Assembly: GCA_902605645.1 (NCBI GenBank)
Contig: CACLDE010000002.1
Location: 1-64,000, forward strand
DNA: 64,000 bases
Reading direction: 5' to 3'
Origin: an uncultured Pelagibacteraceae bacterium
Lineage (GTDB): Bacteria > Pseudomonadota > Alphaproteobacteria > Pelagibacterales > Pelagibacteraceae
Below the pieces are notes generated by a model, which was not told the DNA's origin, searched no databases, and was given only the letters and a program-made list of their open reading frames with translations. Made by a program: the position numbers and the translations under genes. Of this stretch, positions 1-11,075 are shown in pieces. Position 1 is the first letter of the stretch, and the number at the start of each line of letters is the position of its first letter.

Positions 1-2
1 CC

Positions 3-650
3 GGCCCTTTAGCTGGAGGAATTTATGGAAAGGCTATGAGAAACGGCCTATGGAGTTTAAAAACTGTAAATATAAGAGACTACGCTGACGATAAACACAA
101 AACTGTTGACGACACTGTATTTGGTGGTGGAAGTGGAATGTTAATGAAGCCTGATATAGTAGCGAATTCTTTAGATAAAAATATTTCCAAGGGAGAAAAA
201 ATTTTTTATTTGTCTCCAAAAGGTAAAAAATTTAATCAAAGTTTTGCTAATTCTTTAAGTAAACAAAATGGCATTAATTTAATTTGCGGTCATTTTGAAG
301 GAGTAGATGATCGTTTATTGTCCACGAGAAATATTGAAGAAATAAGCATAGGAGATTATGTTTTATCAGGCGGTGAAACCGCTGCATTTGTAATATTAGA
401 TGCTGTTTTAAGACTTATACCAGGAGTGTTAGGAAACAAAGACTCCATAAAAGATGAAACTTTTGAAAATAGTCTTTTGGAGTACCCTCAATTTACAAAA
501 CCTAAAACCTGGGAAGGCAAAAGTGTTCCAGATGTACTATTTTCAGGTGATCATGCGAAAATTAAAAGCTGGCGTTTATCTCGATCTGAGGATATAACAC
601 GTCGCCAGAGACCTGATCTTTGGGAAAAATATTTAAAAGATAAAAAATAA
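3..650 (+). CDS. trmD: tRNA (guanine-N1-)-methyltransferase, 5' end outside window
   Basis: TrmD methylates N1 of G37 next to the anticodon of several tRNAs using SAM, which prevents frameshifting. The ORF track starts at an internal ATG (36). The same frame is open to base 3 and reads [17 protein letters not shown], which matches the N-terminal region of the family, so the gene is cut by the window edge rather than starting at 36. Visible motifs are [36 protein letters not shown] and the trefoil-knot segment [11 protein letters not shown]. The stop overlaps the rplS start (TAATG), so the two are translationally coupled. trmD-rplS is a classic bacterial pair. Confidence 0.95.
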   Translation, partial: GPLAGGIYGKAMRNGLWSLKTVNIRDYADDKHKTVDDTVFGGGSGMLMKPDIVANSLDKNISKGEKIFYLSPKGKKFNQSFANSLSKQNGINLICGHFEGVDDRLLSTRNIEEISIGDYVLSGGETAAFVILDAVLRLIPGVLGNKDSIKDETFENSLLEYPQFTKPKTWEGKSVPDVLFSGDHAKIKSWRLSRSEDITRRQRPDLWEKYLKDKK

Positions 651-1180
651 TGAAAAATATAGAAGACATAAATAGAGAATCTGTAAAAAAAATACTTTCT
701 TCAAAAAAGATAGTTGATTTTTCTCCTGGAGATACAATTAAAGTAGGTGTAAAAATTATCGAAGGCAAAAGAGAAAGAATTCAATATTTTGAAGGTGTTT
801 GTATAGCAAAAAAAAATAGAGATATAAATTCTTCATTTACAGTAAGAAAAATATCTTTTGGAGAAGGTGTAGAAAGAACCTTTGCACTTTATAGTCCAAA
901 TGTAAGTTCTATAAAAATTGTCAGATCTGGAAAAGTAAGAAGAGCAAAATTATATTATTTAAGAGACAGAAAAGGAAAATCAGCAAGGATAGCTGAAAAA
1001 ATAAAAAAAAAGATTGGTATCGACATCGCACCAGAGCCTAAACAAGCTATTGAGAATGTAGCGTCGGATGATAAAATCAAAAAAGAAACATCAACTGACG
1101 AAAAAAAAACTGAAGTATCAAAAGTTAAAAAACAGACTTCTGATGAAAAATTGGAAGCTGAGAATAAACCAAAAAAATAA
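650..1180 (+). CDS. rplS: 50S ribosomal protein L19 with Lys/Glu-rich C-terminal tail
   Basis: L19 is a large-subunit protein at the 30S-50S interface. Residues 1 to about 115 hold the conserved core: [38 protein letters not shown] and the basic [20 protein letters not shown]. Bacterial L19 is usually about 115-130 residues. This one has 176, and the last 60 or so are a low-complexity charged tail ([21 protein letters not shown]). The start is set by the 1-base overlap with the trmD stop. The family call is certain; the role of the tail is unknown. Confidence 0.96.
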   Translation: MKNIEDINRESVKKILSSKKIVDFSPGDTIKVGVKIIEGKRERIQYFEGVCIAKKNRDINSSFTVRKISFGEGVERTFALYSPNVSSIKIVRSGKVRRAKLYYLRDRKGKSARIAEKIKKKIGIDIAPEPKQAIENVASDDKIKKETSTDEKKTEVSKVKKQTSDEKLEAENKPKK

Positions 1181-1189
1181 TATTCTCAT

Positions 1190-2590
1190 ATGTCAAAAAC
1201 ACTCTACGATAAAATTTGGGATGACCACCTTGTTCACGAAGACAATGATGGAACAGCTTTACTTTACGTTGATAGACATCTTGTTCATGAGGTCACTAGT
1301 CCCCAAGCTTTTGAAGGATTAAGAATTCAAGGCAGACAAGTTAGAAAACCAAAACTTACTTTAGCCGTTCCTGATCACAATGTTCCAACTACTGATAGAT
1401 CAAAAGGTATATCTGACAAGCAATCTAAAATTCAAGTTGATACTTTAAGAAATAATTGCAAAGAATTCGGAATAAATTTATTTGATGTTAATGATAAGCG
1501 ACAAGGGATAGTTCATATTATTGGACCAGAGCAAGGTTTTACACAACCAGGGACAGTAATCGTATGTGGAGATAGCCATACAGCTACCCACGGAGCTTTC
1601 GGTTCTCTTGCATTTGGAATAGGCACTTCTGAAGTGGAGCATGTATTAGCTACCCAAACTTTAATTCAAAAAAAATCTAAAAATTTTAGAGTAAATGTGA
1701 ACGGAAGTTTACCGGCAGGAGTTACGTCAAAGGATGTTATCCTTAAAATAATCGGAACAATCGGAACTGCCGGCGGAACAGGTTATGTAATTGAATTTGC
1801 TGGTGAAGTAATAAGAAATTTAAGCGTAGAACAACGTATGACTATATGCAATATGACTATAGAAGCTGGTGCCAGAGCAGGATTAATAGCTCCAGATGAT
1901 AAAACTATAGAGTACTTTAAAGATAGACCGATGTCTCCAAAAGGTGAGAACTGGACGAAAGCAGTTGACCATTGGAAAAAACTTTTTTCTGATAGTGATG
2001 CAAAGTTTGATAAAGAAGTAAACATTGATGCAAAAGATATTGAACCATTAGTAACATGGGGAACATCTCCGCAAGATGTCTCTCCAATTACTGGAGAGGT
2101 GCCAGATCCAGAAAAGGAAAAAGATAAAGATAGAAGAACAGCAATGTACAGATCCCTAGAATACATGGGTTTAAAACCTAAAATGAAAATTTCTGATATA
2201 AAAGTAGATAAGATCTTTATCGGAAGTTGTACAAATGGAAGAATCGAAGATTTAAGGATGGCTGCAAAACTATTAAAAGGAAAAAAAATTGCAAGCGATG
2301 TAAGTGCAATGGTTGTTCCAGGATCAGGATTAGTTAAAAAACAAGCTGAGGAAGAAGGTATTGATAAAGTTTTTAAAAATGCAGGATTTGAATGGAGAGA
2401 ACCAGGATGCTCTATGTGTTTAGGAATGAACGAAGATCAGCTTTCATCAAAAGAAAGATGTGCATCAACTTCAAATAGAAATTTTGAAGGTAGACAAGGA
2501 AGAGGCGGCAGAACTCATCTTGTAAGCCCAGGAATGGCTGTGGCCGCAGCAATAAAGGGCTATTTAGCTGACGTTAGAGAAATTAATTAA
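1190..2590 (+). CDS. leuC: 3-isopropylmalate dehydratase large subunit
   Basis: LeuC with LeuD isomerises 2-isopropylmalate to 3-isopropylmalate, the second step of leucine synthesis. It is an aconitase-family protein of 466 residues, a normal length. The three 4Fe-4S ligands are visible in IGSCTNGR (one Cys) and [10 protein letters not shown] (two Cys). The N-terminus [12 protein letters not shown] and the segment [13 protein letters not shown] are family signatures. The stop abuts the leuD ATG with no gap, as expected for equimolar subunits. Cytoplasmic. Confidence 0.98.
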   Translation: MSKTLYDKIWDDHLVHEDNDGTALLYVDRHLVHEVTSPQAFEGLRIQGRQVRKPKLTLAVPDHNVPTTDRSKGISDKQSKIQVDTLRNNCKEFGINLFDVNDKRQGIVHIIGPEQGFTQPGTVIVCGDSHTATHGAFGSLAFGIGTSEVEHVLATQTLIQKKSKNFRVNVNGSLPAGVTSKDVILKIIGTIGTAGGTGYVIEFAGEVIRNLSVEQRMTICNMTIEAGARAGLIAPDDKTIEYFKDRPMSPKGENWTKAVDHWKKLFSDSDAKFDKEVNIDAKDIEPLVTWGTSPQDVSPITGEVPDPEKEKDKDRRTAMYRSLEYMGLKPKMKISDIKVDKIFIGSCTNGRIEDLRMAAKLLKGKKIASDVSAMVVPGSGLVKKQAEEEGIDKVFKNAGFEWREPGCSMCLGMNEDQLSSKERCASTSNRNFEGRQGRGGRTHLVSPGMAVAAAIKGYLADVREIN

Positions 2591-3187
2591 ATGGAAAAAT
2601 TTATTAAATTAAAAAGTATACCTGCGCATATTTCTTTAATGAATATAGATACGGACATGATAATTCCTAAGCAGTTTTTGAAAACTATTAAAAGAACTGG
2701 TTTAGGAAAAAGTCTATTCTATGAAATGAGATATGATGAAAGTGGAAAATTAATAGAAAAATTTATATTAAATAATGATCCATATTCAAAATCAAAAATT
2801 CTCTTAGCAGGAAAAAATTTTGGCTGTGGTTCTTCAAGAGAACACGCTCCATGGGCCTTACTCGACTTTGGTATAAGATGTGTAATAAGCCCCAGTTTTG
2901 CTGATATCTTTTATAATAACTGTTTTAACAATGGCATTCTTCCTATAATTATTGATGAAAAATCAATCCAAGAATTATCTGAATATTCTAAAAGAAAAGA
3001 AGAGATCGAAGTTGATTTAAATGAGCAGGTGATTCTTTATGGTAATAAAAAATTGACATTTGATATAGAGCCTGCGAAGAAAAAAAGACTTTTAGAAGGT
3101 TTAGATAATATAGGACTTTCACTTAAAAAAATACCAAATATAGAAAAATTTGAAAATTCTATGAATAAAACTAAACCTTGGATTTAA
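2591..3187 (+). CDS. leuD: 3-isopropylmalate dehydratase small subunit
   Basis: This is the swivel-domain partner of LeuC. Its 198 residues match the family length. Motifs include NIDTDMIIPKQFLK near the N-terminus and GKNFGCGSSREHAPWAL, the substrate-binding loop of LeuD. It starts immediately after the leuC stop, and leuB follows 3 bases later, forming a tight leuCDB unit. Confidence 0.97.
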   Translation: MEKFIKLKSIPAHISLMNIDTDMIIPKQFLKTIKRTGLGKSLFYEMRYDESGKLIEKFILNNDPYSKSKILLAGKNFGCGSSREHAPWALLDFGIRCVISPSFADIFYNNCFNNGILPIIIDEKSIQELSEYSKRKEEIEVDLNEQVILYGNKKLTFDIEPAKKKRLLEGLDNIGLSLKKIPNIEKFENSMNKTKPWI

Positions 3188-3190
3188 ATA

Positions 3191-4297
3191 ATGGCAATAT
3201 CTAACACTAGAAAATTATTATTATTACCTGGAGATGGCATTGGGCCCGAGGTAGTAAGAGAAGTAAAGAAAATAATTGAATGGCTAAATAAGAATAAATC
3301 CTTAGACTTTAAAATTGAAGAAGAACTAATCGGGGGTGCATCTATCGATGCACACAAAATTCCTATTACAGATGAAGTTTTTTATAAATCTTTAGAGTGC
3401 GATGCGGTTATATTAGGAGCATGTGGAGGACCAAAGTGGGATAAATTAGAATTTTCAAAAAAACCTGAAAGAGCTCTTTTAAAATTGAGGAAAGAGTTAA
3501 AACTATTTGCAAATTTAAGGCCAGCAATTTGTTTTGAACAACTGGTTGACTCTTCCACTTTAAAGCCTGAAATAGTTTCAGGATTAGATATTATGATTGT
3601 AAGAGAACTTACAGGCGGAATATATTTTGGGGAACCAAGGGGTATTGAGCCAATTAAGAATAACGAGCGTAAAGGAATTAATACACATACGTATACAACC
3701 ACTGAAATCAAAAGAATAGCTAAAGTGGCGTTTGATCTTGCTAAGAAAAGAAAAAACAAAGTAACTTCTTGTGAAAAATCAAATGTAATGGAAGCTGGGG
3801 TCTTATGGCGAGAAGAAGTTCAAGATTTGAAAGATAAAGAATATAAAACCGTTGAATTAGAGCACATGTTAGCAGATAACTGCGCAATGCAGTTATTGAG
3901 AAATCCAAAACAATTTGATGTAATTTTAGCCGATAATTTATTTGGAGACATGCTATCAGATGAGGCGGCTATGTTAACTGGTTCTTTAGGTCTTCTTCCA
4001 TCCGCTTCCTTAGGATCCAAAGATAAAAATGGAAAGCTGAGATCACTTTATGAACCTGTTCATGGATCTGCACCAGATATAGCTGGAAAAAATGTTGCTA
4101 ACCCGATCGCAACAATTCTTAGTTTATCAATGGCTTTAAGATATTCCTTGGATTTAGATAAAGAGGCTGATTTATTAGATCAAGCTGTTCAAAAAGTTTT
4201 AAATGACGGTCTTAGAACAAAGGATATTGTATCTAAAGGGAATAAAGAAGTCACCACTTCTCAGATGGGTGATGCAATTATATCAAAATTAAATTAA
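3191..4297 (+). CDS. leuB: 3-isopropylmalate dehydrogenase
   Basis: LeuB oxidatively decarboxylates 3-isopropylmalate with NAD+ to give 2-ketoisocaproate. The 368-residue protein shows the isocitrate/isopropylmalate dehydrogenase signatures [11 protein letters not shown] at the N-terminus, [17 protein letters not shown] (substrate Arg and Tyr), [13 protein letters not shown] (metal Asp residues) and [15 protein letters not shown] (NAD-binding loop). It follows leuD by 3 bases. isopropylmalate rather than isocitrate or tartrate specificity rests on the context and the RELTGG motif. Confidence 0.97.
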   Translation: MAISNTRKLLLLPGDGIGPEVVREVKKIIEWLNKNKSLDFKIEEELIGGASIDAHKIPITDEVFYKSLECDAVILGACGGPKWDKLEFSKKPERALLKLRKELKLFANLRPAICFEQLVDSSTLKPEIVSGLDIMIVRELTGGIYFGEPRGIEPIKNNERKGINTHTYTTTEIKRIAKVAFDLAKKRKNKVTSCEKSNVMEAGVLWREEVQDLKDKEYKTVELEHMLADNCAMQLLRNPKQFDVILADNLFGDMLSDEAAMLTGSLGLLPSASLGSKDKNGKLRSLYEPVHGSAPDIAGKNVANPIATILSLSMALRYSLDLDKEADLLDQAVQKVLNDGLRTKDIVSKGNKEVTTSQMGDAIISKLN

Positions 4298-4307
4298 TAT
4301 TAACCAA

Positions 4308-5306
4308 ATGAAATTTGCAATTATTGGTGCTACGGGAAACGTAGGAAGAAAAACGATTGATATTTTAGAAAAGTCTAAATTAGACATTAAAGAATTACAT
4401 TTAGTTGCCTCAAAAAATAGTTTAGGAAAAAAAATAAAATTTAAAGGCAATGACCTAAATGTAGTTGCTTTAGAAAATTTTGATTTTGAAAAAGCAGATA
4501 TAACTTTTTTTGCTGCAGGAAGTTCTATTGCAGAAAAATATGCAAAAAAAGCCTCTCAAAAAACTATTGTAATCGATAATTCAAAATTTTTTAGAATGGA
4601 TAAAGATGTCCCCCTTATCGTACCAGAGGTAAACTCGGAGGATATCAAAAAACACAAAAATATTATAGCAAATCCAAATTGCTCTACTATTCAAATGGTT
4701 TTGGCGCTTAATCCTCTGCACCAAAAATTTAATATAAAAAGAGTAGTAGTTTCAACATATCAAGCTGTTTCTGGAGCCGGTCAAGCTGCAATGGATGAAC
4801 TAATGAGTCAGACAAAAGATTTTTTAGAAAAAAAAAAAATTAAATCAACAAACTTTACTAAACAAATAGCTTTCAATTTAATCCCTCATATAGATGTATT
4901 TGTAGAAGACGGGTACACCAAAGAAGAGTGGAAAATGGAAAATGAAACAAAAAAAATATTAAGTGAAAAAATAAAAGTTTCTGCAACTTGTGTAAGAGTT
5001 CCAGTTATTACATCGCACTCTGAGTCGGTAAATGTAGAATTTGAAAAAAATTATAACATTGATGAAGTTAAAAAATTGTTAAGTGAGACTTCAGGTTGTA
5101 AACTTGTTGATGAACATGTTGATGGAGGTTACATAACCCCACTCGAAGCTCAGGATGATTTTAAAACTTATATCTCAAGAGTGAGAAAAGATAGATCTAA
5201 TGAAAAAGCTATAAATATGTGGATAGTTTCAGATAATCTTTTAAAAGGAGCGGCACTTAATTCAGTGCAAATTGCACAAACATTAGTAAAGTACGGCATT
5301 AAATAA
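4308..5306 (+). CDS. asd: aspartate-semialdehyde dehydrogenase
   Basis: Asd reduces aspartyl-4-phosphate to aspartate semialdehyde, the branch point for Lys, Met and Thr. The 332-residue protein begins with the NADP fold IGATGNVGRK. The catalytic Cys is in NPNCSTIQM, and a substrate-binding segment RVPVITSHSE and a C-terminal RVRKDRS are present. Its place after leuB is common in alphaproteobacteria. The product would feed the lysA and metX branches elsewhere in this window. Confidence 0.96.
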   Translation: MKFAIIGATGNVGRKTIDILEKSKLDIKELHLVASKNSLGKKIKFKGNDLNVVALENFDFEKADITFFAAGSSIAEKYAKKASQKTIVIDNSKFFRMDKDVPLIVPEVNSEDIKKHKNIIANPNCSTIQMVLALNPLHQKFNIKRVVVSTYQAVSGAGQAAMDELMSQTKDFLEKKKIKSTNFTKQIAFNLIPHIDVFVEDGYTKEEWKMENETKKILSEKIKVSATCVRVPVITSHSESVNVEFEKNYNIDEVKKLLSETSGCKLVDEHVDGGYITPLEAQDDFKTYISRVRKDRSNEKAINMWIVSDNLLKGAALNSVQIAQTLVKYGIK

Positions 5307-5311
5307 ATTTT

Positions 5312-5689
5312 ATGGAATACAATAAAAATCCTCTAACACCACACTTACAAATATATAAATGGCAAATTTCATCGTTGCTATCTATTACTCATAGGATTAC
5401 AGGTGTAATTAACGCTATTGCTATAAGTTTAATATGTATCTGGTTTTTATTAACCGTTAATAGCGAGAAAATTTTATTTGAAAATATTTTAAATAGTTTT
5501 TTTGGAAAATTTTTAGCTATCTCATTATGTTGGACATTCAGTTTTCATATACTTAATGAAATTAGACATTTAGCATGGGATGCTGGTTACGGTTTTGACC
5601 CTAAAATTTCAAAAATAACTGGTTACACAACTTTAATTTCATCATTTTTATTAACAATAATAATTTATTTTTTTGGAGCGAGTCTTTAG
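5312..5689 (+). CDS. sdhC: succinate dehydrogenase cytochrome b556 subunit
   Basis: SdhC is one of two membrane anchors of complex II. The 125 residues hold about three hydrophobic segments. The quinone-site signature SITHRITGV aligns with the Ser and Arg ubiquinone ligands of other SdhC proteins. SFHILNEIRHLAWD carries the conserved His that normally ligates heme b. It starts 5 bases after asd and 2 bases before sdhD. Its presumed heme partner, SdhD, lacks a histidine (see sdhD and findings). Confidence 0.95.
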   Translation: MEYNKNPLTPHLQIYKWQISSLLSITHRITGVINAIAISLICIWFLLTVNSEKILFENILNSFFGKFLAISLCWTFSFHILNEIRHLAWDAGYGFDPKISKITGYTTLISSFLLTIIIYFFGASL

Positions 5690-5691
5690 TT

Positions 5692-6015
5692 ATGAATAAA
5701 TCGACAAAAAAATGGTTATTTATAAAGTTTAGTTCATTAATATTAATCCCCTTTATGGCTTGGTTTATTATTAATTTTGTTTCTATTCTTAATAATGATT
5801 ACAACAGGCTTATTTCTTTCTTAAGTGAACAACCGTCAAAAACTTTGTTCTCAATTTTTGTTTTTTTGTCCCTTTTTTTCTATTCTTTAACGATTAGTGA
5901 GATTTTTGAGGACTATATGGGTAATGAAAAAATCAAAAATGTCGCAAATAAGTTCGTATATATTTTTGCTATACTATTGTCTTTTGGAACTATAATAACC
6001 ATTTATAATTTATAA
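5692..6015 (+). CDS. sdhD: succinate dehydrogenase membrane anchor subunit, no histidine
   Basis: The call rests on position between sdhC and sdhA, length (107 aa), about three transmembrane segments and the conserved EDY near residue 75, whose Tyr corresponds to the quinone-site Tyr of SdhD. The usual heme-ligand pattern (His in HAxxG about ten residues before the acidic-Tyr pair) is replaced by [14 protein letters not shown]. The whole protein contains no histidine. It sits 2 bases after sdhC and 1 base before sdhA. Complex II role is secure; heme content is open. Confidence 0.88.
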   Translation: MNKSTKKWLFIKFSSLILIPFMAWFIINFVSILNNDYNRLISFLSEQPSKTLFSIFVFLSLFFYSLTISEIFEDYMGNEKIKNVANKFVYIFAILLSFGTIITIYNL

Positions 6016-6016
6016 T

Positions 6017-7792
6017 ATGAAAAGCTATAAAATTATTGATCACGAATACGATGTAGTTGTCCTAGGAGCCGGCGGATCAGGCTTAAGAGCAGCGGTGGGT
6101 TTATCAGAAGCAGGTTTAAAAACGGCATGTATTTCAAAAGTATTTCCAACTAGAAGCCATACTTCAGCAGCTCAAGGTGGAATTTCAGCCGCACTCGGTA
6201 ATATGGGCGAAGATGATTGGAGATGGCACATGTACGATACCGTTAAAGGTTCAGATTGGTTAGGAGATCAAGATGCAATCGAGTATCTTTGCAAAGAAGC
6301 ACCAAAAGCAGTTAAAGAATTAGATAAATATGGAGTACCTTTTAGTAGAACAGAAGATGGAAAAATATATCAGAGACCATTCGGCGGCATGACTAAAAAT
6401 TATGGGAATGGAACCGTCCAAAGAACTTGTGCTGCAGCAGATAGAACTGGACATGCGATACTACATACTTTGTATGGACAAGCACTAAAACACAATACCG
6501 AATTCTTTATAGAGTATTTTGCATTAGATTTAATTATGAAAAATGGAGAATGCAAAGGACTTATAGCTTGGAATCTTAACGATGGAACAATTCATAGATT
6601 CAAATCTCATATAACTATTATTGCTACAGGGGGTTACGGAAAAATTTATTACTCTGCTACATCCGCTCATACATGCACTGGAGACGGAAATGGTATGGTG
6701 TTAAGAGCTGGTTTACCATTACAAGACATGGAATTTGTTCAATTTCATCCAACAGGAATATACGGTGTTGGATGTCTTATATCCGAAGGTGTAAGAGGTG
6801 AGGGAGGGTTTCTTTTAAATTCTAAAGGCGAAAGATTTATGGAAAGATATGCTCCGAGCGCAAAAGATTTAGCTTCAAGAGATGTTGTTAGCCGATCCAT
6901 TGCTATCGAAATAAATGAAGGACGCGGAGTTGGAAAAGAAAAAGATCATGTGCATCTCCACTTAGATCATTTAGATCCTAAAGTAATTGATGATAGATTA
7001 CCTGGTATAGCCGAGTCGGCAAAAACTTTTTCAGGTGTTGATGTAACAAAAGACCCTATACCCGTAGTTCCGACAGTTCATTATAATATGGGCGGAATAC
7101 CCACAAATTACAAAGCAGAGGTTTTAACCTTGAATGGATCAGAAAAAACTGTTCCTGGACTTATGGCAATCGGTGAGGCTGCATGCGTTTCAGTTCATGG
7201 TGCTAACAGACTAGGATCAAACTCATTGATAGATTTAGTAGTTTTTGGGAAAGCTGCAGCTAAAAGAGCAGCTGAACTTGTAAAACCAAATACACCTCAT
7301 GAAAATTCTCCACAGCCTGAGATGGAAAAATGTTTAGATAGATTCGACAAAATAAGAAATTCCAAAGGTGAGACAAATACATCTCAACTTAGACTATCTA
7401 TGCAAAAAACAATGCAAAGTAAATGTGCGGTATTTAGAACTGAAAAAACTTTAAAAGAGGGTGTGGAAGAAATTAGAAAACCATTTGAAGGATTAGATGA
7501 CATATCCGTTAAAGACAAATCACTTTTATTCAATACAGATCTTGTGGAGTCTTTAGAATTTGATAATTTGATAAGACAAGCTATGACCACTATGGACTCG
7601 GCATATCACAGGAAAGAAAGTAGAGGAGCTCACGCAAGGGAAGATTTTTCAAAAAGGGACGATAAAAAATTTATGAAACACACTTTAGCTTGGCAGAACG
7701 GAAAGGAAGTTAAAGTAAAATACAGAGATGTTCACGCAAGAACATTGACTAACGATGTTCAATATTTTCCACCTAAAGAAAGAGTATATTAA
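6017..7792 (+). CDS. sdhA: succinate dehydrogenase flavoprotein subunit
   Basis: SdhA oxidises succinate to fumarate on covalent FAD. The 591-residue protein has the Rossmann motif [13 protein letters not shown], the FAD-linkage region [13 protein letters not shown] (His attaches FAD), HPTGIYGVG and the active-site Arg region [10 protein letters not shown]. The C-terminal [11 protein letters not shown] is typical. The stop overlaps the sdhB ATG (TAATG). Confidence 0.98.
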   Translation: MKSYKIIDHEYDVVVLGAGGSGLRAAVGLSEAGLKTACISKVFPTRSHTSAAQGGISAALGNMGEDDWRWHMYDTVKGSDWLGDQDAIEYLCKEAPKAVKELDKYGVPFSRTEDGKIYQRPFGGMTKNYGNGTVQRTCAAADRTGHAILHTLYGQALKHNTEFFIEYFALDLIMKNGECKGLIAWNLNDGTIHRFKSHITIIATGGYGKIYYSATSAHTCTGDGNGMVLRAGLPLQDMEFVQFHPTGIYGVGCLISEGVRGEGGFLLNSKGERFMERYAPSAKDLASRDVVSRSIAIEINEGRGVGKEKDHVHLHLDHLDPKVIDDRLPGIAESAKTFSGVDVTKDPIPVVPTVHYNMGGIPTNYKAEVLTLNGSEKTVPGLMAIGEAACVSVHGANRLGSNSLIDLVVFGKAAAKRAAELVKPNTPHENSPQPEMEKCLDRFDKIRNSKGETNTSQLRLSMQKTMQSKCAVFRTEKTLKEGVEEIRKPFEGLDDISVKDKSLLFNTDLVESLEFDNLIRQAMTTMDSAYHRKESRGAHAREDFSKRDDKKFMKHTLAWQNGKEVKVKYRDVHARTLTNDVQYFPPKERVY

Positions 7793-8568
7793 TGGCTGAG
7801 TTTTCCCTGCCAAATAATTCAAAAATAGTCGAGGGAGAATATTACAAAGATAAAACCGGTTCTAAAAACATTAAGAAAGTAAATGTTTATAGATGGAATC
7901 CTGATGACGGCAAAAACCCAAGGATTGATACTTTTGAAGTTGACATGGATAACTGTGGACCTAAAGTATTGGATATCCTTTTTAAAATAAAAAATGAAAT
8001 TGATTCATCATTAACTTTTAGAAGATCTTGTGCACACGGAGTTTGCGGTTCATGCGCCATGAATGTTGACGGCATAAACACATTATCTTGCATCAAATCT
8101 CATAGTGATATTAAAGGAGAATTAAATATTTACCCATTACCTCATTTGAAAGTCGTAAAAGATTTAATTGGTGATTTAAGTAATCTTTATAAACAGTATG
8201 AATCAATTCAACCATGGTTAAAAACTTCAAAAACAAACACAGAAAAACAAGAAATCTTACAATCTCAAAAAGATAGATCAAAACTCGATGGATATTATGA
8301 ATGTATATTATGTGCTTGCTGCTCAACGTCTTGCCCAAGTTACTGGTGGAACGGAGACAAATACTTAGGTCCAGCGGTTCTTCTACAGGCTTACAGATGG
8401 ATAAGTGATAGTAGAGACGACGAGAAGAAAGAAAGATTAAAAAAAGTTGCTGATGAATTAAAATTATACAGATGCCACACTATCATGAATTGCACCAATT
8501 CATGTCCAAAGGGCCTTAACCCAGCAAAAGCAATTGGGTCTATAAAAAAAATGCTTGCAACAAGCTAA
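7792..8568 (+). CDS. sdhB: succinate dehydrogenase iron-sulfur subunit
   Basis: SdhB carries electrons from FAD to quinone. The 258-residue protein shows the three cluster motifs in order: 2Fe-2S in [16 protein letters not shown] plus a later Cys, 4Fe-4S in [16 protein letters not shown], and the remaining 3Fe-4S/4Fe-4S ligands in [17 protein letters not shown]. The N-terminal domain is ferredoxin-like and the C-terminal domain helical. It completes the sdhCDAB operon. Confidence 0.98.
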   Translation: MAEFSLPNNSKIVEGEYYKDKTGSKNIKKVNVYRWNPDDGKNPRIDTFEVDMDNCGPKVLDILFKIKNEIDSSLTFRRSCAHGVCGSCAMNVDGINTLSCIKSHSDIKGELNIYPLPHLKVVKDLIGDLSNLYKQYESIQPWLKTSKTNTEKQEILQSQKDRSKLDGYYECILCACCSTSCPSYWWNGDKYLGPAVLLQAYRWISDSRDDEKKERLKKVADELKLYRCHTIMNCTNSCPKGLNPAKAIGSIKKMLATS

Positions 8569-8589
8569 AAGCTTATTTATTCAAAGGCT

Positions 8590-10083
8590 ATGAAAATAAT
8601 TGAACATTTCATTGGAGGTAAAGAGTACTCTGGAAGTTCAAAAAGACTTTCACCTGTCTACAATCCGGCCACTGGAGAAGAAACAGCTAAAGTAAAACTT
8701 GGAAGTATAGAAGATTTGAATCGAACTGCAGAAGTTGCTCAAAAGGCTTTAGCAAGCTGGTCAAATACTCCACCTTTGCAAAGAGCAAGAGTCTTATTTA
8801 AATTTAAAGAATTAATTGAAAAAAATGAAGATGAATTAACCAAAATAATCGTCTCTGAACATGGAAAAGTTTATGAAGACGCCAAAGGTTCTTTAACGAG
8901 AGGATTAGAAGTAGTTGAATATGCTTGTGGAATACCTCAAATGTTAAAAGGTGAGTTTACAGAAAACGTAGGCAAAAATGTAGACAGTTGGTCACTAAGA
9001 CAACCTTTAGGTGTTTGTGCAGGAATAACACCTTTTAATTTTCCAGCGATGGTTCCAATGTGGATGTTTCCAATGGCGATAGCTTGCGGAAATACCTTTA
9101 TACTTAAACCATCTGAAAAAGATCCATCTTGTTCAATAAGATTAGCTGAATTATTTAAAGAAGCAGGTTTACCTGACGGAGTTTTTAATATTGTTAATGG
9201 AGATAAAGAAGTAGTGGATGCAATTATAAGTAACAAGAAAATTTCAGCAGTTAGTTTCGTAGGGTCTACGCCAATAGCAAAATATATTTATGAGAATTGT
9301 GCTAAAAATGAAAAAAGAGTTCAAGCTCTAGGAGGTGCAAAAAACCATTGTGTTGTAATGCCAGATTGTGATCTTGATCAAGCTGTAAATGGTTTAATGG
9401 GTGCTGCATATGGTTCAGCTGGTGAGAGGTGTATGGCTCAGTCCGTCGCTGTTGCTGTAGGAAATATTGGAGACAAACTAGTTAAAAGTCTCAAAACTAA
9501 AGTTGAAAATTTAAAGGTTGGACCTGGAATGGACAAAAATTCTGAGATGGGTCCATTAGTAACGAAAGAACATTTAGAAAAGGTTAAAGGTTATGTGGAT
9601 ATTGGTATACAAGAGGGTGCAGAACTTATAGTAGATGGGAGAGATTTAAAATTACAAGGATACGAAAAAGGTTATTATATGGGCGGATGTTTGTTTGATA
9701 AAGTTGAAAAAGATATGAGAATTTACAAAGAAGAAATATTTGGTCCAGTTCTCTCTGTTTTAAGGGCTAAAAATTTTGAAGAAGCTCTTAATTTAGTTAA
9801 CGACCATGAATTTGGTAATGGTGTGAGTATTTTTACTAGAGACGGAGATGTTGGCAGATCTTTTTCAAGCAAGGCAAAAATAGGTATGGTTGGAATAAAT
9901 ATACCAATACCAGTTCCCATGGCATTTCATAGTTTTGGTGGTTGGAAAAGATCTCTATTTGGAGATCAACATATGCATGGTCCAGAAGGAGTAAGATTTT
10001 ACACTAAACTAAAAACAATTACATCTCGCTGGCCAGATGGTTTAAAATCTGATCCAGAATTTGTAATGCCAACAATGAAATAA
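8590..10083 (+). CDS. mmsA: methylmalonate-semialdehyde dehydrogenase (CoA-acylating)
   Basis: MmsA converts methylmalonate or malonate semialdehyde to propionyl-CoA or acetyl-CoA in valine, thymine and inositol catabolism. The 497-residue aldehyde dehydrogenase has the N-terminal FIGGKEYSG, the catalytic Cys in AGERCMAQS (the MmsA-type sequence), [14 protein letters not shown] and the C-terminal [12 protein letters not shown]. It lies between sdhB and mdh, so its product can enter the TCA cycle genes around it. CoA-acylating activity is inferred from family resemblance. Confidence 0.93.
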   Translation: MKIIEHFIGGKEYSGSSKRLSPVYNPATGEETAKVKLGSIEDLNRTAEVAQKALASWSNTPPLQRARVLFKFKELIEKNEDELTKIIVSEHGKVYEDAKGSLTRGLEVVEYACGIPQMLKGEFTENVGKNVDSWSLRQPLGVCAGITPFNFPAMVPMWMFPMAIACGNTFILKPSEKDPSCSIRLAELFKEAGLPDGVFNIVNGDKEVVDAIISNKKISAVSFVGSTPIAKYIYENCAKNEKRVQALGGAKNHCVVMPDCDLDQAVNGLMGAAYGSAGERCMAQSVAVAVGNIGDKLVKSLKTKVENLKVGPGMDKNSEMGPLVTKEHLEKVKGYVDIGIQEGAELIVDGRDLKLQGYEKGYYMGGCLFDKVEKDMRIYKEEIFGPVLSVLRAKNFEEALNLVNDHEFGNGVSIFTRDGDVGRSFSSKAKIGMVGINIPIPVPMAFHSFGGWKRSLFGDQHMHGPEGVRFYTKLKTITSRWPDGLKSDPEFVMPTMK

Positions 10084-10085
10084 AA

Positions 10086-11042
10086 ATGAAAAAAAAAATT
10101 ACTTTAATCGGGGCTGGTCAAATTGGTGGGACACTTGCCCACCTTATAGCATTAAAGGGATTAGCAAATATCGTTTTATTTGACGTAGCTGAAGGAATAG
10201 CCAAAGGTAAAGCATTAGACATTGCTCAATCTTCTCCAGTGGAAGGATTTGACATAAGCTTAATAGGAACAAGCGAGTATAAAGATACTGAAAATTCTGA
10301 CGTTGTAATAATAACAGCGGGTGTCCCGAGAAAACCAGGAATGTCAAGAGATGATTTACTTGGTATAAACCTTAAAATTATAAAACAGGTAGCTCAGGGA
10401 ATTAAAGATACATCACCAAATGCCTTTGTCATTTGCATTACAAATCCTTTGGATGTAATCGTAATGGCATTACAAAAATACTCTGGGTTACCGAAAAATA
10501 AAGTAGTTGGAATGGCAGGAATTCTAGACTCATCTAGATTTATTTATTTTTTATCAGAAAAATTAAATGTGAATGTAAACAAAATAAAATCATTTGTATT
10601 AGGAGGTCATGGCGATACAATGGTAGCTATGTTAAATCATACCAAAGTAAATGGTGAACTAATTTCAAACATAATTAAATCTGGAAAACTGTCTCAAGAG
10701 GATCTTGATAAAATTGTCGATAGAACAAAAAAAGGAGGAGCTGAGATAGTAAAGTATCTTGAGAAAGGGTCCGCTTTTTATGCACCAGCTGCTGCAGGAG
10801 TTGAAATGGCTGAAAGTTATATTAAAGACTTGAAAAAAGAGTTGCCATGTGCTGCATATTTAAATGGGGAATATGGTGTCAAAGATATTTATGCTGGTGT
10901 TCCAGTTATAATTGGCAAAAATGGTGTTGAAAAAGTAATTGAAATTAAATTATCTTCTGGAGAGAAGGAACAATTTGATAAATCAATAAAGGCTGTGCAA
11001 GACTTATTTAATGCAGGCAAAAAAATTGACACTTCTCTGTAA
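10086..11042 (+). CDS. mdh: malate dehydrogenase
   Basis: Mdh interconverts malate and oxaloacetate with NAD. The 318-residue protein is of the lactate-dehydrogenase-like type typical of alphaproteobacteria. It shows the nucleotide motif [12 protein letters not shown], the specificity loop [12 protein letters not shown] (an Arg favouring malate), the Asn in ITNPLDV and the catalytic His in LGGHGDTMV. It starts 2 bases after mmsA. The next TCA genes (sucCD) are separated from it by the three-gene glycan island. Confidence 0.97.
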   Translation: MKKKITLIGAGQIGGTLAHLIALKGLANIVLFDVAEGIAKGKALDIAQSSPVEGFDISLIGTSEYKDTENSDVVIITAGVPRKPGMSRDDLLGINLKIIKQVAQGIKDTSPNAFVICITNPLDVIVMALQKYSGLPKNKVVGMAGILDSSRFIYFLSEKLNVNVNKIKSFVLGGHGDTMVAMLNHTKVNGELISNIIKSGKLSQEDLDKIVDRTKKGGAEIVKYLEKGSAFYAPAAAGVEMAESYIKDLKKELPCAAYLNGEYGVKDIYAGVPVIIGKNGVEKVIEIKLSSGEKEQFDKSIKAVQDLFNAGKKIDTSL

Positions 11043-11075
11043 AAATATCTTATATATTTAAGGAATAGTTTATAA

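Noticed and set aside
1068-1322. 84-aa plus-strand ORF over the rplS/leuC junction
   Set aside because: Shadow frame of the Lys-rich L19 tail and the leuC start; both flanking genes are certain and explain the DNA.
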